Assembly: GCF_003586445.1 (NCBI RefSeq)
Contig: NZ_CP030028.1
Span: 448,501 to 512,500 of the forward strand
From: Bacillus sp. Y1
GTDB taxonomy: Bacteria > Bacillota > Bacilli > Bacillales > Cytobacillaceae
Direction of reading: 5' to 3'
Length of the DNA stretch: 64,000 nucleotides
The notes beneath the pieces were generated by a model that was not told the origin of the DNA, ran no database searches, and saw only the letters and a list, made by a program, of their open reading frames with translations. Each line of letters begins with the position of its first letter. Within the stretch, counting starts at the first letter, position 1. Positions 29,483 to 38,088 of this stretch are shown here, piece after piece. The translations under genes and the position numbers were made by a program.

Positions 29483-29851
29483 ATGTCAAAAACAAGACGA
29501 ATGATGACAGGTATTACATCAACGGCTCTTGTCCTAGGAATGGCAGGTTGTAGCTCGGATACGGAGGAGTACACGTATACAGAGGATATTCCTGATCCAC
29601 CAGAGGACACAAGCTGTTCAGATTGGGAATGGGATGCAGAGGATGGTGTATGGGAATGTGATGATTACGATTCGAATTATTATGGGCATTATTTTTATGG
29701 TGGGCGCTATTACAAAGGAAAAAGTGCTCTTAAGGCAAGCAAGGATTATATCTCATACAAAAACAGCTCTTCCTTTAAAGGAAGTACGTCAAGTGGAACC
29801 GTGAAAAATAGTAATGGATTTGGAAAAGGAACAACAAGCTCAGGAGGGTAA
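29483..29851 (+). CDS. Ser/Gly/Tyr-rich lipoprotein (YjfM-like position)
   Basis: A 122-residue predicted lipoprotein with lipobox MAGC (Cys 23) after a basic, hydrophobic signal. The mature part has an acidic stretch, a CSDWEWDAEDGVWECDD segment with two Cys that could form a disulphide, then a YYGHYFYGGRYYKGK stretch and a low-complexity Ser/Gly tail (SSSFKGSTSSGTVK). GGGGTGAG precedes the ATG. It opens an operon with DUF350, an ATP-grasp ligase and a K+ channel. In E. coli the similar yjf cluster also has a small lipoprotein (YjfM). I see the analogy in position and composition and cannot show homology. Confidence 0.75.
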   Translation: MSKTRRMMTGITSTALVLGMAGCSSDTEEYTYTEDIPDPPEDTSCSDWEWDAEDGVWECDDYDSNYYGHYFYGGRYYKGKSALKASKDYISYKNSSSFKGSTSSGTVKNSNGFGKGTTSSGG

Positions 29852-29884
29852 TGCCAAGCCCCATTATAGAAAGGGAGATTATAC

Positions 29885-30283
29885 ATGAACTTATATTTGA
29901 ATTTTGCCTCTTACTTAGGAGTGGCAGTCCTTCTGATGGTCGCAGGGATCATTTTATTTATGTTTAGTACACCAAAGCTTAGGGAGTTCAAGCTAATCGC
30001 TGAAAAGAACGTATCAGCTGCCCTTTTGCTTGGAGGAAAAGTGATCGGTTTAGCGATTGTCCTTGGTGCGGCCGCTGAATATTCGATTTCTTTAGTGGAT
30101 ATGGTGATTTGGGGTGCTATCGGAATCATCGCTCAAATTGTGGTGTTTATTTTAGCCGAGGTCATTACGATTCGTTTTAGCATTTCCAAGGCGATTGAGG
30201 AAGATAATCGTGCCGTCGGTGTGATGCTCTTGTCACTATCGTTGGCGATTGGGATTATTGTAGCGAAGTGTCTATCGTACTAA
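29885..30283 (+). CDS. DUF350 membrane protein (YjfL-like)
   Basis: A 132-residue membrane protein with four hydrophobic segments arranged as two similar pairs, typical of DUF350 (E. coli YjfL). The end of the second pair carries ISKAIEEDNRAVGVMLLSLSLAIGI, matching the internal repeat of the family, with SAALLLGGKVIGLAIVLGAA in the first. It lies 34 bases after the lipoprotein and 12 bases before the next gene. DUF350 proteins usually occur beside GSP-synthase-like ligases and channels, as here. Function is unknown. Confidence 0.85.
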   Translation: MNLYLNFASYLGVAVLLMVAGIILFMFSTPKLREFKLIAEKNVSAALLLGGKVIGLAIVLGAAAEYSISLVDMVIWGAIGIIAQIVVFILAEVITIRFSISKAIEEDNRAVGVMLLSLSLAIGIIVAKCLSY

Positions 30284-30295
30284 AAGGAGATTCCT

Positions 30296-30757
30296 ATGAA
30301 GCGATTAACGTATTACTTAGATAAGGGAAATGACGAGTATACCCCGTTATATGAATATACGACTGCATCAGTTGGTGTGGATGAGCTATATGCTAGACAG
30401 CTTTGCACGTACTTTATTATGCGTGGCAGACAGTATGAGCTCTTTTCTACTGAAATGGATGGAGACGAAGAACAGTTAATCATCAGAGATAAGGGGAGAA
30501 ATCCGCATGTTTTAGATGAGAAAGGATACCATGGAAAAGGTCTACATATAGAGATTCGTAGATTTCGAGAGGAAGAGAACTACAAGCTCCTTACCTCACT
30601 TCCGTGTGATAGCCATTTTGATGTGATTCGTTATTTGTTAAAGGACATTGTAGATGTACCCGGGCTAGGATATAAGCAAGTAACCTCTACGGAGATTGAT
30701 GAAGATCGAGGGGTTTATGTCTTGTATGTGAAAGAAGTTGGAGAGGATTCAGAGTGA
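30296..30757 (+). CDS. Conserved-context protein of unknown function
   Basis: A 153-residue soluble, acidic protein with no signal or membrane segment. Features visible are an N-terminal beta-rich part (RLTYYLDKGNDEYTPLYEY), FIMRGRQYELFSTEMDG, HIEIRRFREE, and a C-terminal strand pair ending RGVYVLYVKEVGED. It overlaps the ligase gene start by one base (TGATG), so translation is probably coupled. In the E. coli yjf cluster a cytosolic protein, YjfK (DUF2491), occupies a comparable place, but I cannot show similarity. No function is assigned. Confidence 0.75.
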   Translation: MKRLTYYLDKGNDEYTPLYEYTTASVGVDELYARQLCTYFIMRGRQYELFSTEMDGDEEQLIIRDKGRNPHVLDEKGYHGKGLHIEIRRFREEENYKLLTSLPCDSHFDVIRYLLKDIVDVPGLGYKQVTSTEIDEDRGVYVLYVKEVGEDSE

Positions 30758-31995
30758 TGAAGAGTTATCAGGAAAAAAGAAGAGAGTTTTATAAAGGAAT
30801 TGCCGACTTTTGGGCGGATTTATATGGGGAAGAGTATGCCCTTTTTGATGTTCATATGCTAGAAGAGGAAGAAGTTCGTACCATTCGACTGGTGAGTAAC
30901 CGGGTAGGGCATGTGTTCTTTAAGGTGTGCCAACTGTTGCGTGAAGTTCCGGATGAAACCCTAATTGAAATGGGCTTTCCGATTGAAACTCTTTCCTTTC
31001 TTCGATTAAAAACTCATCAAGCCGAGAGTGTGATCGCTCGGCTTGATCTCATTCCTACCACTAAAGGCTACAAATGTATTGAAATCAATGCGGATACTCC
31101 CACTTTTATTAAAGAGCTTTTCGCGGTGAATGGGGAGGTGTGCAGTGAATTTTCGCTGGGAAATCCAAATGAAGGAATGGAAGAGAGATTACGGCAAGCC
31201 GTTAGAAGCAGCATTATGGAAGGGTTAGAAGGAAAAGGACTTATTACCCCTCATATTGTTTTTACCGCACACGAGGATAATATCGAAGATCGTGAAACCG
31301 TCAAATATCTTATGCAATTATCAGGACTTCCCTCCAAGTTCACACCCCTTCATCAACTCCAAATTCAAAAGGGAACAGGTCTTTTCGACGAAGAAGGCAG
31401 ACGAATCGATGTGCTGTATCGTCAAACCTTCCCTATTGAAAATTTACTATTTGATCGAGATGAGGAGAACAATCCGATTGGTGTCTGGCTGTTAGAGCTT
31501 GTTGAGCAGGGAAAACTCGTTCTCATTAATCCTCCGTCTGCCTTTTTATTGCAAAATAAAGCCGTGCAAGCAGTCATTTGGGGACTACATGAAGAGGAAC
31601 ATCCCTTTTTTTCAGAGGAAGAGCATCAATGGATTGAAGAATATTTCCTTCCAACGTACCTAGAAGCGGAACTATTTTTACAAAAGGACCTGTCCTATGT
31701 GAAAAAGCCTTCGTTTGGAAGAGAAGGAGATACAGTGGAGATTTTTCGAAGTGGCGGGGAATTAGCTCACGCGAACACTGAACGCAATTATACGAATTAT
31801 GATGCGGTTTATCAGAAATATGTGCAGTCACAAACGGTTAACTTTAAAAGTGAAAAGGGTCTTCAAAAAGGAAAGCTATTGATAGGAAGCTTCCTTTTAA
31901 ACGGAAAAGCCGCTGCCCTTGGATGCCGAGTAGGGGGAGAAATAACGGATAATCTATCGTATTATCTTCCGGTTGGAATGAAAGGAGGAAGGTAG
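30757..31995 (+). CDS. Glutathionylspermidine-synthase-like ATP-grasp ligase (YjfC/YgiC family)
   Basis: A 412-residue protein of the GSP_synth amidoligase family: an ATP-grasp domain that should couple a carboxylate to an amine or peptide with ATP hydrolysis. Family marks are CIEINADTPTFIKE (metal and substrate region), LINPPSAFLLQNKAVQAVIW, and YVKKPSFGREGDTVEIF, the ATP-grasp Lys and phosphate-binding segment near residue 310. It lacks the N-terminal CHAP amidase of E. coli Gss and so resembles YjfC/YgiC, whose substrates are unknown. It is translationally coupled to the 153-residue protein and followed within 3 bases by a K+ channel. Confidence 0.88.
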   Translation: MKSYQEKRREFYKGIADFWADLYGEEYALFDVHMLEEEEVRTIRLVSNRVGHVFFKVCQLLREVPDETLIEMGFPIETLSFLRLKTHQAESVIARLDLIPTTKGYKCIEINADTPTFIKELFAVNGEVCSEFSLGNPNEGMEERLRQAVRSSIMEGLEGKGLITPHIVFTAHEDNIEDRETVKYLMQLSGLPSKFTPLHQLQIQKGTGLFDEEGRRIDVLYRQTFPIENLLFDRDEENNPIGVWLLELVEQGKLVLINPPSAFLLQNKAVQAVIWGLHEEEHPFFSEEEHQWIEEYFLPTYLEAELFLQKDLSYVKKPSFGREGDTVEIFRSGGELAHANTERNYTNYDAVYQKYVQSQTVNFKSEKGLQKGKLLIGSFLLNGKAAALGCRVGGEITDNLSYYLPVGMKGGR

Positions 31996-31998
31996 AAT

Positions 31999-33027
31999 TT
32001 GTGGATTCTGCACCGAATTTATTCAAAGATGTCTAAGCTTAGCTTAACGCATGCTGGAATATTGGCCATTCTCCTTATTATTGTAAGTAGCGTTACGATG
32101 AGAATACTAGAGCCGGAGACCTTCCCGCGATTTATTGACGCTCTTTGGTGGACTATGACCACGCTTGTCACGGTTGGCTATGGTGATTTCTTTCCGGTAA
32201 CCGATGCCGGACGAATCTTTACCATGCTCTTAATCTATACCATTGGAATTGGAGCCATGGGGATTATTATTGGGAAGATCTTTGAAAGCCTCAGCAAATA
32301 CCGGAAACTGAAGGAGGAAGGGAAATTGTCTTATACAGGGAAAGGTCATTACATATTAATTAGTCCTTCCAAGGAAAAGCTTGAGAAGGTGATGGGTGAA
32401 ATTTTTACAAGTGAACGAACTAGAGATATCGTTGTCGTGGATCATGCTGACAAGTTACCTCTCGAAGATGATCGGCTTCATTTTGTAAGTGGAAATCCAG
32501 CAGAAGAAGAGGTTTTGATGAAGGCCAATATTTTAGAGGCGAAATCAGTGGCGATTTTTTCAGATGACCGAAATGACCACGCCGAGTATTCAGATGGAAA
32601 AACCCTTCTAACGGCTTCCCGAGTCGAACATATCTCTAAAAAATTTGATCGAAATATTTATACGATTGTTGAAGTGAAAAAAGATAATCATATCACCTTA
32701 TTCGAGCATGCCAAGGTCGACGAATTTATACTATCTAATGATTCGGTATCTCGATTAATGGCTCAAGCAGCGATCAATCATGGCTCAAGTTTATTGTTTA
32801 AGCAAATGCTGAGTAATACAGATGGCGACAATATTTATGAAATACAAGCGAAGCCTGAGTGGAAGACCTATAAGGATGCGGCAATGGAACTGTTTGATAA
32901 AGGAGCAACTCTATTATCAGATGGTAGCTCTCTTGACGTGGCGAGGCGTCATAAGGAGAAAATTCCTGAGGGTTCAAAGCTGTTTATTATTTGTGATGAT
33001 GAAACATACCGTAAGATTGTTGGATAA
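31999..33027 (+). CDS. yugO: K+ channel with RCK/TrkA-N domain (YugO-like)
   Basis: A 342-residue channel. Two transmembrane helices flank a pore loop with selectivity filter TVGYGDFFP (about residues 57-65). A cytosolic RCK (TrkA-N-like) domain starts near residue 115 (GHYILISPSKEKLEKVM) and regulates opening by ligand. The layout and size match B. subtilis YugO, the channel implicated in biofilm electrical signalling. The TTG at 31999 has GGAGG 9-10 bases upstream. As last gene of the lipoprotein-DUF350-ligase operon it suggests that the ligase product or a membrane state is tied to ion flux; this is inference from context. Confidence 0.88.
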   Translation: MWILHRIYSKMSKLSLTHAGILAILLIIVSSVTMRILEPETFPRFIDALWWTMTTLVTVGYGDFFPVTDAGRIFTMLLIYTIGIGAMGIIIGKIFESLSKYRKLKEEGKLSYTGKGHYILISPSKEKLEKVMGEIFTSERTRDIVVVDHADKLPLEDDRLHFVSGNPAEEEVLMKANILEAKSVAIFSDDRNDHAEYSDGKTLLTASRVEHISKKFDRNIYTIVEVKKDNHITLFEHAKVDEFILSNDSVSRLMAQAAINHGSSLLFKQMLSNTDGDNIYEIQAKPEWKTYKDAAMELFDKGATLLSDGSSLDVARRHKEKIPEGSKLFIICDDETYRKIVG

Positions 33028-33030
33028 AGC

Positions 33031-33066
33031 AAGGCTCACTCCCAATGAATGAGGAGTGAGCCTTTT
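33031..33066. terminator. Bidirectional terminator
   Basis: AAGGCTCACTCC and GGAGTGAGCCTT arms separated by 10 bases, located between the convergent channel and DUF192 genes, with T-rich sequence on the plus side. Confidence 0.85.
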
Positions 33067-33070
33067 ATAT

Positions 33071-33415
33071 TTACATCCAATTCACATATTGGCCTACTTC
33101 GATATGAAACTTTGAGATCGTTCCAGGAGGAAGCTCGAGAACAGAATGTGCTTGTTTAATTGGAAACACGAATTTCCATGGTTTTAAGTTTTCTACTAAA
33201 TGAACCACCCTATGATGTTGATCGAGGAAAACGGCGTCGATCGGAAAATGCATAAAGCACATATGAATGGAGTTACAAGGTGCAATCCACAAACCTTCCT
33301 CATGCAACGGCTGCTTTCGAAACATCAAGCCTTTTAACCTCGTTCCAAATGACTGAGCTTTCCTTATGGAATAAGGAATCGTTTTGTATAGATCACTCTT
33401 TTTCACTACATACAC
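33071..33415 (-). CDS. DUF192 family protein
   Basis: A 114-residue beta-rich protein. The DUF192 hallmarks are visible: GLMFRKQPLHEEG, the HMCFMHFPIDAVFLD core, and VLELPPGTISKFHIEVGQ near the end. The GTG at 33415 has AGGGGG 8 bases upstream. Many DUF192 proteins are exported; this one has no signal peptide and would be cytosolic. Function is unknown. It is convergent with the channel operon and shares its terminator. Confidence 0.88.
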   Translation of the reverse strand: MYVVKKSDLYKTIPYSIRKAQSFGTRLKGLMFRKQPLHEEGLWIAPCNSIHMCFMHFPIDAVFLDQHHRVVHLVENLKPWKFVFPIKQAHSVLELPPGTISKFHIEVGQYVNWM

Positions 33416-33582
33416 CTACATAACCCCCTAAGAACCGACGTTAATTTAGTAGCTAATTTTATTATAGTTTCTCAGACTAGTGAAAGTTGTCGAAAAGTAG
33501 TTGATATAAATAAAACGATAGAGTTTTTATTTGTTGAAAAACCTCACATAAAACAAAAATAAACAAATTTACTATTTTTATA

Positions 33583-33611
33583 TTCAAAAACAAACAAACA
33601 TGTATTATAAT
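33583..33611 (+). promoter_or_regulatory. Promoter of the RhaEW gene
   Basis: TTCAAA and TATAAT separated by 17 bases, 40 bases before the RhaEW start. The spacer and upstream sequence carry repeated AAACAAA-type words (33550-33600), which could bind a DeoR-type regulator such as the RhaR of B. subtilis; no such gene is in the window. Confidence 0.6.
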
Positions 33612-33650
33612 GAAATCAGAAAATAACAAATAGCAATCGGAGGTAATCGG

Positions 33651-35720
33651 ATGGTTAAGAACAATTGGGATGTTGAAGCAGCTAGTCAGGTACAAAAAGG
33701 GGTAGATGAGTTAGTTTATCGTTCAAATCTAATCGGGTCAGATCGTGCCGTATGTAACTGGGGTGGCGGCAATACATCTATGAAGACAGTTGAGAAGGAT
33801 TTCCGTGGACGCGACATCGAAGTGATGTGGGTGAAGGGAAGCGGGTCAGACTTAGCTACAATGAAAGCGCATAATTTTACTGGGTTAAATCTTGAGGATA
33901 TCCGTCCGTTATTTGAGCGAGATGAAATGTCAGATGAAGAGATGGTTGCGTATCTTTCACATTGCATGATTGATAGCAAACATCCAAGAGCATCAATTGA
34001 AACGTTATTGCACGCATTTTTACCATATAATCATGTCGATCATACGCATCCAGATTCGATCATCAGCCTTTGCTGTGCGGACAATGGGAAAGAGTTAGCA
34101 GAAGAGATTTTTGGGAATCGTTTTGTTTGGGTACCTTATATCCGCCCAGGCTTCACACTTTCAAAAATGATCGCAGAAGGCGTAAGAAATAATCCAAATG
34201 CAGAGCTTGTTCTAATGGAAAAGCATGGTCTTGTTACTTGGGGTGAAACATCTGAAGAAGCATATGCAAAGACGATTCAAATCATTAACGAAGCCGAGCA
34301 ATTTATTAATGATCGTTTAAATGAAGAGACGATTTTTGGTGGAAAACAATATGAATCTCTTAGCGAAGAAGAAGCTACTAGCTTACTAGCAAAAGTAATG
34401 CCTGTGATTCGCGGGGCAGTAAGTGAAGAAAAGAAGATGCTTTTAACTTATGACCGCGAGGAGGATGTATTAGAGTTTGTAAATAGTCGTGATGCGAAGG
34501 AGCTTTCTCAAGTTGGAGCTGCATGTCCTGACCATCTGGTTCATACCAAGCGTGTGCCTCTTTATATTGATTGGAATCCACAATCTGGGGATGTGGAAGC
34601 ACTGATTTCAGCCATTAAAGAAGGAGTAGAAAGCTTTAAGGCTGAATACAAAGCGTATTTTGACCGTAACAAGCATGAAGGCGACAAAATGTTTGAACCA
34701 GCACCACGTGTGATCCTGATTCCTGGGGTAGGTATGGTGAATACAGGGAAAGATGTGGCGAACTCTCGTGTAAGTGGAGCGTTATACCACCGTGCCATTT
34801 CTGTTATGAAAGGGGCAACCACACTTGGACAGTTCGTTTCATTAAGCGAAAACGAATCGTACAATGTTGAGTACTGGCCATTAGAATTATACAAACTCTC
34901 TCTTGCACCAGCAGAAGCAGAGTTTTCTAGAAAGGTAGCGTTTGTAACAGGTGGAGCAGGTGGAATTGGAAGTGAAACATGCCGTCGCTTTGTTTCTGAA
35001 GGGGCACATGTTGTTGTTGCTGACTTAAACCTTGAAGGAGCAGAAAAGATAGCAGCCGAAATCAATGAGACATATGGGGCAAACCGTGCACTTGCTGTGA
35101 AAATGGATGTAACCAATGAAGAGGCGGTTCAAGCTGCTTTTAATCAAACCGCGTTAGCATTTGGTGGCGTAGACATTATTGTGAACAATGCAGGACTTGC
35201 TACTTCTAGCCCAATTGATGAAACAACTCTACAAGAGTGGAATTTAAACATGAATGTACTTGGAACTGGTTATTTCCTTGTTGCTCGTGAAGCATTCAAG
35301 CAAATGAAAGAGCAAGCGATTGGTGGAAGCATGGTGTTCGTTGGTTCGAAAAACTCAGTGTACGCTGGGAAAAACGCAGCAGCTTACAGCTCAGTAAAAG
35401 CACTTGAAACACACTTAGCTCGCTGTATCGCTGCGGAAGGTGGAGAGTACGGCATTCGTGTGAACTCTGTTCTTCCAGATGCGGTGTTACAAGGATCTGC
35501 TATTTGGGGATCTAGATGGCGTGAAGAGCGTGCAGCAGCTTACGGAATTGAGCCAGATCAATTAGAAGAACACTACCGCAAGCGTACGACATTACTAGTT
35601 AATATTTATCCGAAAGATATTGCAGAATCTATTTGCTTCTTCGCTTCTTCAAAATCAGATAAGACCACAGGATGTATGATTACTGTAGATGGTGGAGTAC
35701 CTGCAGCATTTACAAGATAA
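33651..35720 (+). CDS. rhaEW: Rhamnulose-1-phosphate aldolase / lactaldehyde dehydrogenase fusion (RhaEW)
   Basis: A 689-residue bifunctional enzyme (B. subtilis YuxG/RhaEW type). The N-terminal class II aldolase domain (to about residue 420) carries Zn-binding His residues in HVDHTHPDSI; it splits L-rhamnulose 1-phosphate into dihydroxyacetone phosphate and L-lactaldehyde. The C-terminal short-chain dehydrogenase (from about 430) has VTGGAGGIGSET for NAD and the catalytic Tyr-x3-Lys in AAYSSVKALE, and oxidises the lactaldehyde. GGAGG precedes the ATG by 7 bases. It is a single-gene unit with its own promoter and terminator, unlike the rhaEW-first operon in B. subtilis. The dehydrogenase may accept related hydroxyaldehydes. 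Confidence 0.95.
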   Translation: MVKNNWDVEAASQVQKGVDELVYRSNLIGSDRAVCNWGGGNTSMKTVEKDFRGRDIEVMWVKGSGSDLATMKAHNFTGLNLEDIRPLFERDEMSDEEMVAYLSHCMIDSKHPRASIETLLHAFLPYNHVDHTHPDSIISLCCADNGKELAEEIFGNRFVWVPYIRPGFTLSKMIAEGVRNNPNAELVLMEKHGLVTWGETSEEAYAKTIQIINEAEQFINDRLNEETIFGGKQYESLSEEEATSLLAKVMPVIRGAVSEEKKMLLTYDREEDVLEFVNSRDAKELSQVGAACPDHLVHTKRVPLYIDWNPQSGDVEALISAIKEGVESFKAEYKAYFDRNKHEGDKMFEPAPRVILIPGVGMVNTGKDVANSRVSGALYHRAISVMKGATTLGQFVSLSENESYNVEYWPLELYKLSLAPAEAEFSRKVAFVTGGAGGIGSETCRRFVSEGAHVVVADLNLEGAEKIAAEINETYGANRALAVKMDVTNEEAVQAAFNQTALAFGGVDIIVNNAGLATSSPIDETTLQEWNLNMNVLGTGYFLVAREAFKQMKEQAIGGSMVFVGSKNSVYAGKNAAAYSSVKALETHLARCIAAEGGEYGIRVNSVLPDAVLQGSAIWGSRWREERAAAYGIEPDQLEEHYRKRTTLLVNIYPKDIAESICFFASSKSDKTTGCMITVDGGVPAAFTR

Positions 35721-35738
35721 TTTGAATGATATGAAAAA

Positions 35739-35780
35739 AAGATAGTAAGGATTGATGAATAGCCTTACTATCTTTTTATT
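35739..35780 (+). terminator. rhaEW terminator
   Basis: AAGATAGTAAGG and CCTTACTATCTT arms with a 12-base loop and a T run, just after the rhaEW stop. Confidence 0.9.
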
Positions 35781-35853
35781 GAGAAATTTTAGTAAAAATT
35801 TGTCGATTTAAATCAGAATAAAGTCAGGAATACTCCTGAATGAGTTCTTGGAG

Positions 35854-36051
35854 TCAAGAAGCACTGTTAAACGCATTACTTCCCTTTAGAGAAAAGTGTT
35901 TCATATGCAGGTTTAATAATATGTCTAACTCCTGGCTACATTTTAATGTTTGGTAGCTATCCATACCTGTAATAGAAGCTACTTCAACCATTTTCTTCTT
36001 CTTTTTATCTATTTGATTTAATAGTAATAATTCAAGAGATATATTGTCCAT
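35854..36051 (-). CDS. Spo0E-family aspartyl-phosphate phosphatase
   Basis: A 65-residue two-helix protein. The segment LLNQIDKKKKKMVEVA, a short turn, and SQELDILLNLHMKH carry the SQELD signature of Spo0E/YnzD/YisI proteins, which dephosphorylate Spo0A~P and delay sporulation. The ATG at 36051 has AGGAG 10 bases upstream; an upstream in-frame codon would add 7 residues without a site. It is encoded alone on the minus strand inside the rhamnose island, and a functional link to sugar use is not evident. Confidence 0.85.
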   Translation of the reverse strand: MDNISLELLLLNQIDKKKKKMVEVASITGMDSYQTLKCSQELDILLNLHMKHFSLKGSNAFNSAS

Positions 36052-36188
36052 GGTAAGTAAACTCCTAGTCAAGAAATTTAGTAATTCTTTAAAATAATTA
36101 TACTAGATTTTAATCATTTTGAAATAGAATCGACAAACGTTCCCAAACAAAGACAAAATTCTATGCTAGATTTTTGTTTTTTATTGTT

Positions 36189-36202
36189 TGTAAGCGAATA
36201 CA
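36189..36202 (+). promoter_or_regulatory. cre-like site before the isomerase gene
   Basis: TGTAAGCGAATACA, one change from the CcpA cre consensus, 42 bases before the isomerase start. The identical 14-mer occurs at 49224. Confidence 0.7.
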
Positions 36203-36243
36203 TTGGATTGAGTGGTATTTTTAGAGTTAAAGGGGGCATTAGT

Positions 36244-37746
36244 ATGGAGTTTTTATCACCTATTAAAGCGGCAAAAAAAGCAAGAGTCGGATTATATACG
36301 ATTGGTCTTCAAGCGTATTGGGGACAGTTTGAAGGATTAAAGGAAAGATTGATTGAATACGGTAGCTTTATTGAAAAAAAGATGAGCGTGTACGGCGAAG
36401 TCTTTAATTTTGGGTTGGTAGATTCGGAGGGAGCAGCAAGACGTGCGGGGGAGTGGTTCAACGAGAAAAATGTTGATCTAGTATTCTGTCATTCAGGTAC
36501 ATACTCAACAAGTTCTGCCATTCTTCCTGTTCACCAAATTTGTAAGGCGCCAGCCGTGATTTTGAATTTACAACCAACTGAACGAATCAATTATGAGTCG
36601 ACCACTACAGGAGAATGGCTTGCCCATTGTGGTGCATGCCCGACTCCTGAAATCGCCAATGCTTTCAACCGTAGTGGCATTCCATTTCGAGTGGTGAATG
36701 GTTTGCTTGGACTTGATTACACACCAGCAATTTCTTTGACGAATGAGAACACGAGTGAACGAAAAGAAGCGGTGGCTGCTTGGAAGCAAATTACCGAATG
36801 GGTTCGAGCGGCTGCCGTTCCTCGCACATTGCGACATAGTCGTTTTGGTTTTTTAGGAAACACATATAGCGGGATGCTAGATATGTATAGTGATTTTACA
36901 ATGATTCAAGCACAAACGGGCCTACATGTAGAAGTATTAGAAATGTGCGATTTGAACCGTATTCTTCAAGATGTAACTGCCAAAGAGGTAAAACAGAAAA
37001 TGGATGAAGTAACAACTTTCTTTGAAATCAGTGGAGATTCGCCGTCCGATCCAATTGCAAAAAAACCAACTCAAGAACAGCTTGAATGGTCATGTAAGGT
37101 GGCGGTCGCTCAAGAAAAGTTAGTGAAAGAATTCGACCTCGATGCGCTCACGTACTATTATCATGGAGCACCTAACAGTGAATACGAGAGGCTTCAGTCA
37201 GGTTTCATCGTCGGTCACTCATTGTTAACGGCGAAAGGGATACCTTGTTCAGGTGAGGGTGACTTAAAAACAGCCATAGCTATGAAAGTATGCGATATTC
37301 TTGGTACAGGTGGAAGCTTTTCTGAAATTGTCGTAGTGGATTATGTGGATGAAACGATTCTACTCGGACATGATGGGCCATTCCATTTAGCTATTTCAGA
37401 GGGAAAACCGATCCTCCGTGGAATGGGACTGTACCATGGAAAGCAAGGATCGGGAGTTAGTGTGGAAGCAAAGGTTAAAACGGGAGCGATTACCACACTA
37501 AATGTCACGCAAACCGGGGACGGAAAGTTAAAGATGATTGTCAGCGAAGGAATGTCTACAAACGGTCCCATCATGCGAATTGGGAATACGCAAACACCAG
37601 TAAAATTTAAGGAGCATCCAGACGTGTACATGGAGAGATGGTTCCAAGAAGCACCAACCCATCACTGTGCGTTGTCCATTGGAGAAAATTCTCCCTTATT
37701 TAAAAAAGTCGGGGAACTAATGGCTTGTCATACAGTCGTACTATAA
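36244..37746 (+). CDS. L-fucose/L-arabinose isomerase-family protein, probable deoxysugar isomerase
   Basis: A 500-residue protein of the fucose/arabinose isomerase superfamily. The N-terminal half is the Rossmann-like part (VDLVFCHSGTYSTSSAILP, LNLQPTERINYESTTTGEW). The C-terminal half carries candidate metal ligands in IPCSGEGDLKTAIAMKV (Glu) and LLGHDGPFHLAISEG (His), plus a late His (THHCALS). The ATG at 36244 follows AAAGGGGGC. It is followed by rhaM after 15 bases, so it probably performs the aldose-ketose step for L-rhamnose or a related 6-deoxyhexose, replacing classical RhaA, which is absent. The exact substrate is inference from the neighbours. Confidence 0.82.
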   Translation: MEFLSPIKAAKKARVGLYTIGLQAYWGQFEGLKERLIEYGSFIEKKMSVYGEVFNFGLVDSEGAARRAGEWFNEKNVDLVFCHSGTYSTSSAILPVHQICKAPAVILNLQPTERINYESTTTGEWLAHCGACPTPEIANAFNRSGIPFRVVNGLLGLDYTPAISLTNENTSERKEAVAAWKQITEWVRAAAVPRTLRHSRFGFLGNTYSGMLDMYSDFTMIQAQTGLHVEVLEMCDLNRILQDVTAKEVKQKMDEVTTFFEISGDSPSDPIAKKPTQEQLEWSCKVAVAQEKLVKEFDLDALTYYYHGAPNSEYERLQSGFIVGHSLLTAKGIPCSGEGDLKTAIAMKVCDILGTGGSFSEIVVVDYVDETILLGHDGPFHLAISEGKPILRGMGLYHGKQGSGVSVEAKVKTGAITTLNVTQTGDGKLKMIVSEGMSTNGPIMRIGNTQTPVKFKEHPDVYMERWFQEAPTHHCALSIGENSPLFKKVGELMACHTVVL

Positions 37747-37761
37747 AGGAGGTTATGAAAC

Positions 37762-38088
37762 ATGGAAGCTAGTAATAAATTTGCATGGACATGGGAAATC
37801 AAAGAAGATTGCTTAGAAGAGTATGTAAACATGCACTTAGAACCATGGCAGGAGGTTCTCGAGGAGCATAGCAAAGCAGGTATAACTAACTATTCCATCT
37901 TTCAAAATGGAACACAGTTCTTTTATTGCTTTGAATGTGAAGATGTAGAAGCTGCCTTTGCTTATATCGCAAAGAGTGAGGCGTGTAATCGTTGGAATGC
38001 CATCACTTCAAAAATGGTAAAAGGATCCTTCGATTTTAAAGAAGCGGAACCGATACAACCTTTACGAGAGGTATTTTATTTAAAATAG
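37762..38088 (+). CDS. rhaM: L-rhamnose mutarotase RhaM
   Basis: A 108-residue dimeric ferredoxin-like protein that interconverts alpha and beta L-rhamnopyranose. It shows the family start FAWTWEIKEDCLEEYVNMH, the catalytic His in MHLEPWQEVLEEH, and the NYSIFQNGTQFFYCFECED strand pair, and ends in LREVFYLK as RhaM proteins do. GGAGG precedes the ATG. It forms a two-gene unit with the isomerase. The last base of its stop codon is also the first base of a 30-copy repeat array, so the array is probably part of its 3' untranslated RNA. Confidence 0.93.
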   Translation: MEASNKFAWTWEIKEDCLEEYVNMHLEPWQEVLEEHSKAGITNYSIFQNGTQFFYCFECEDVEAAFAYIAKSEACNRWNAITSKMVKGSFDFKEAEPIQPLREVFYLK

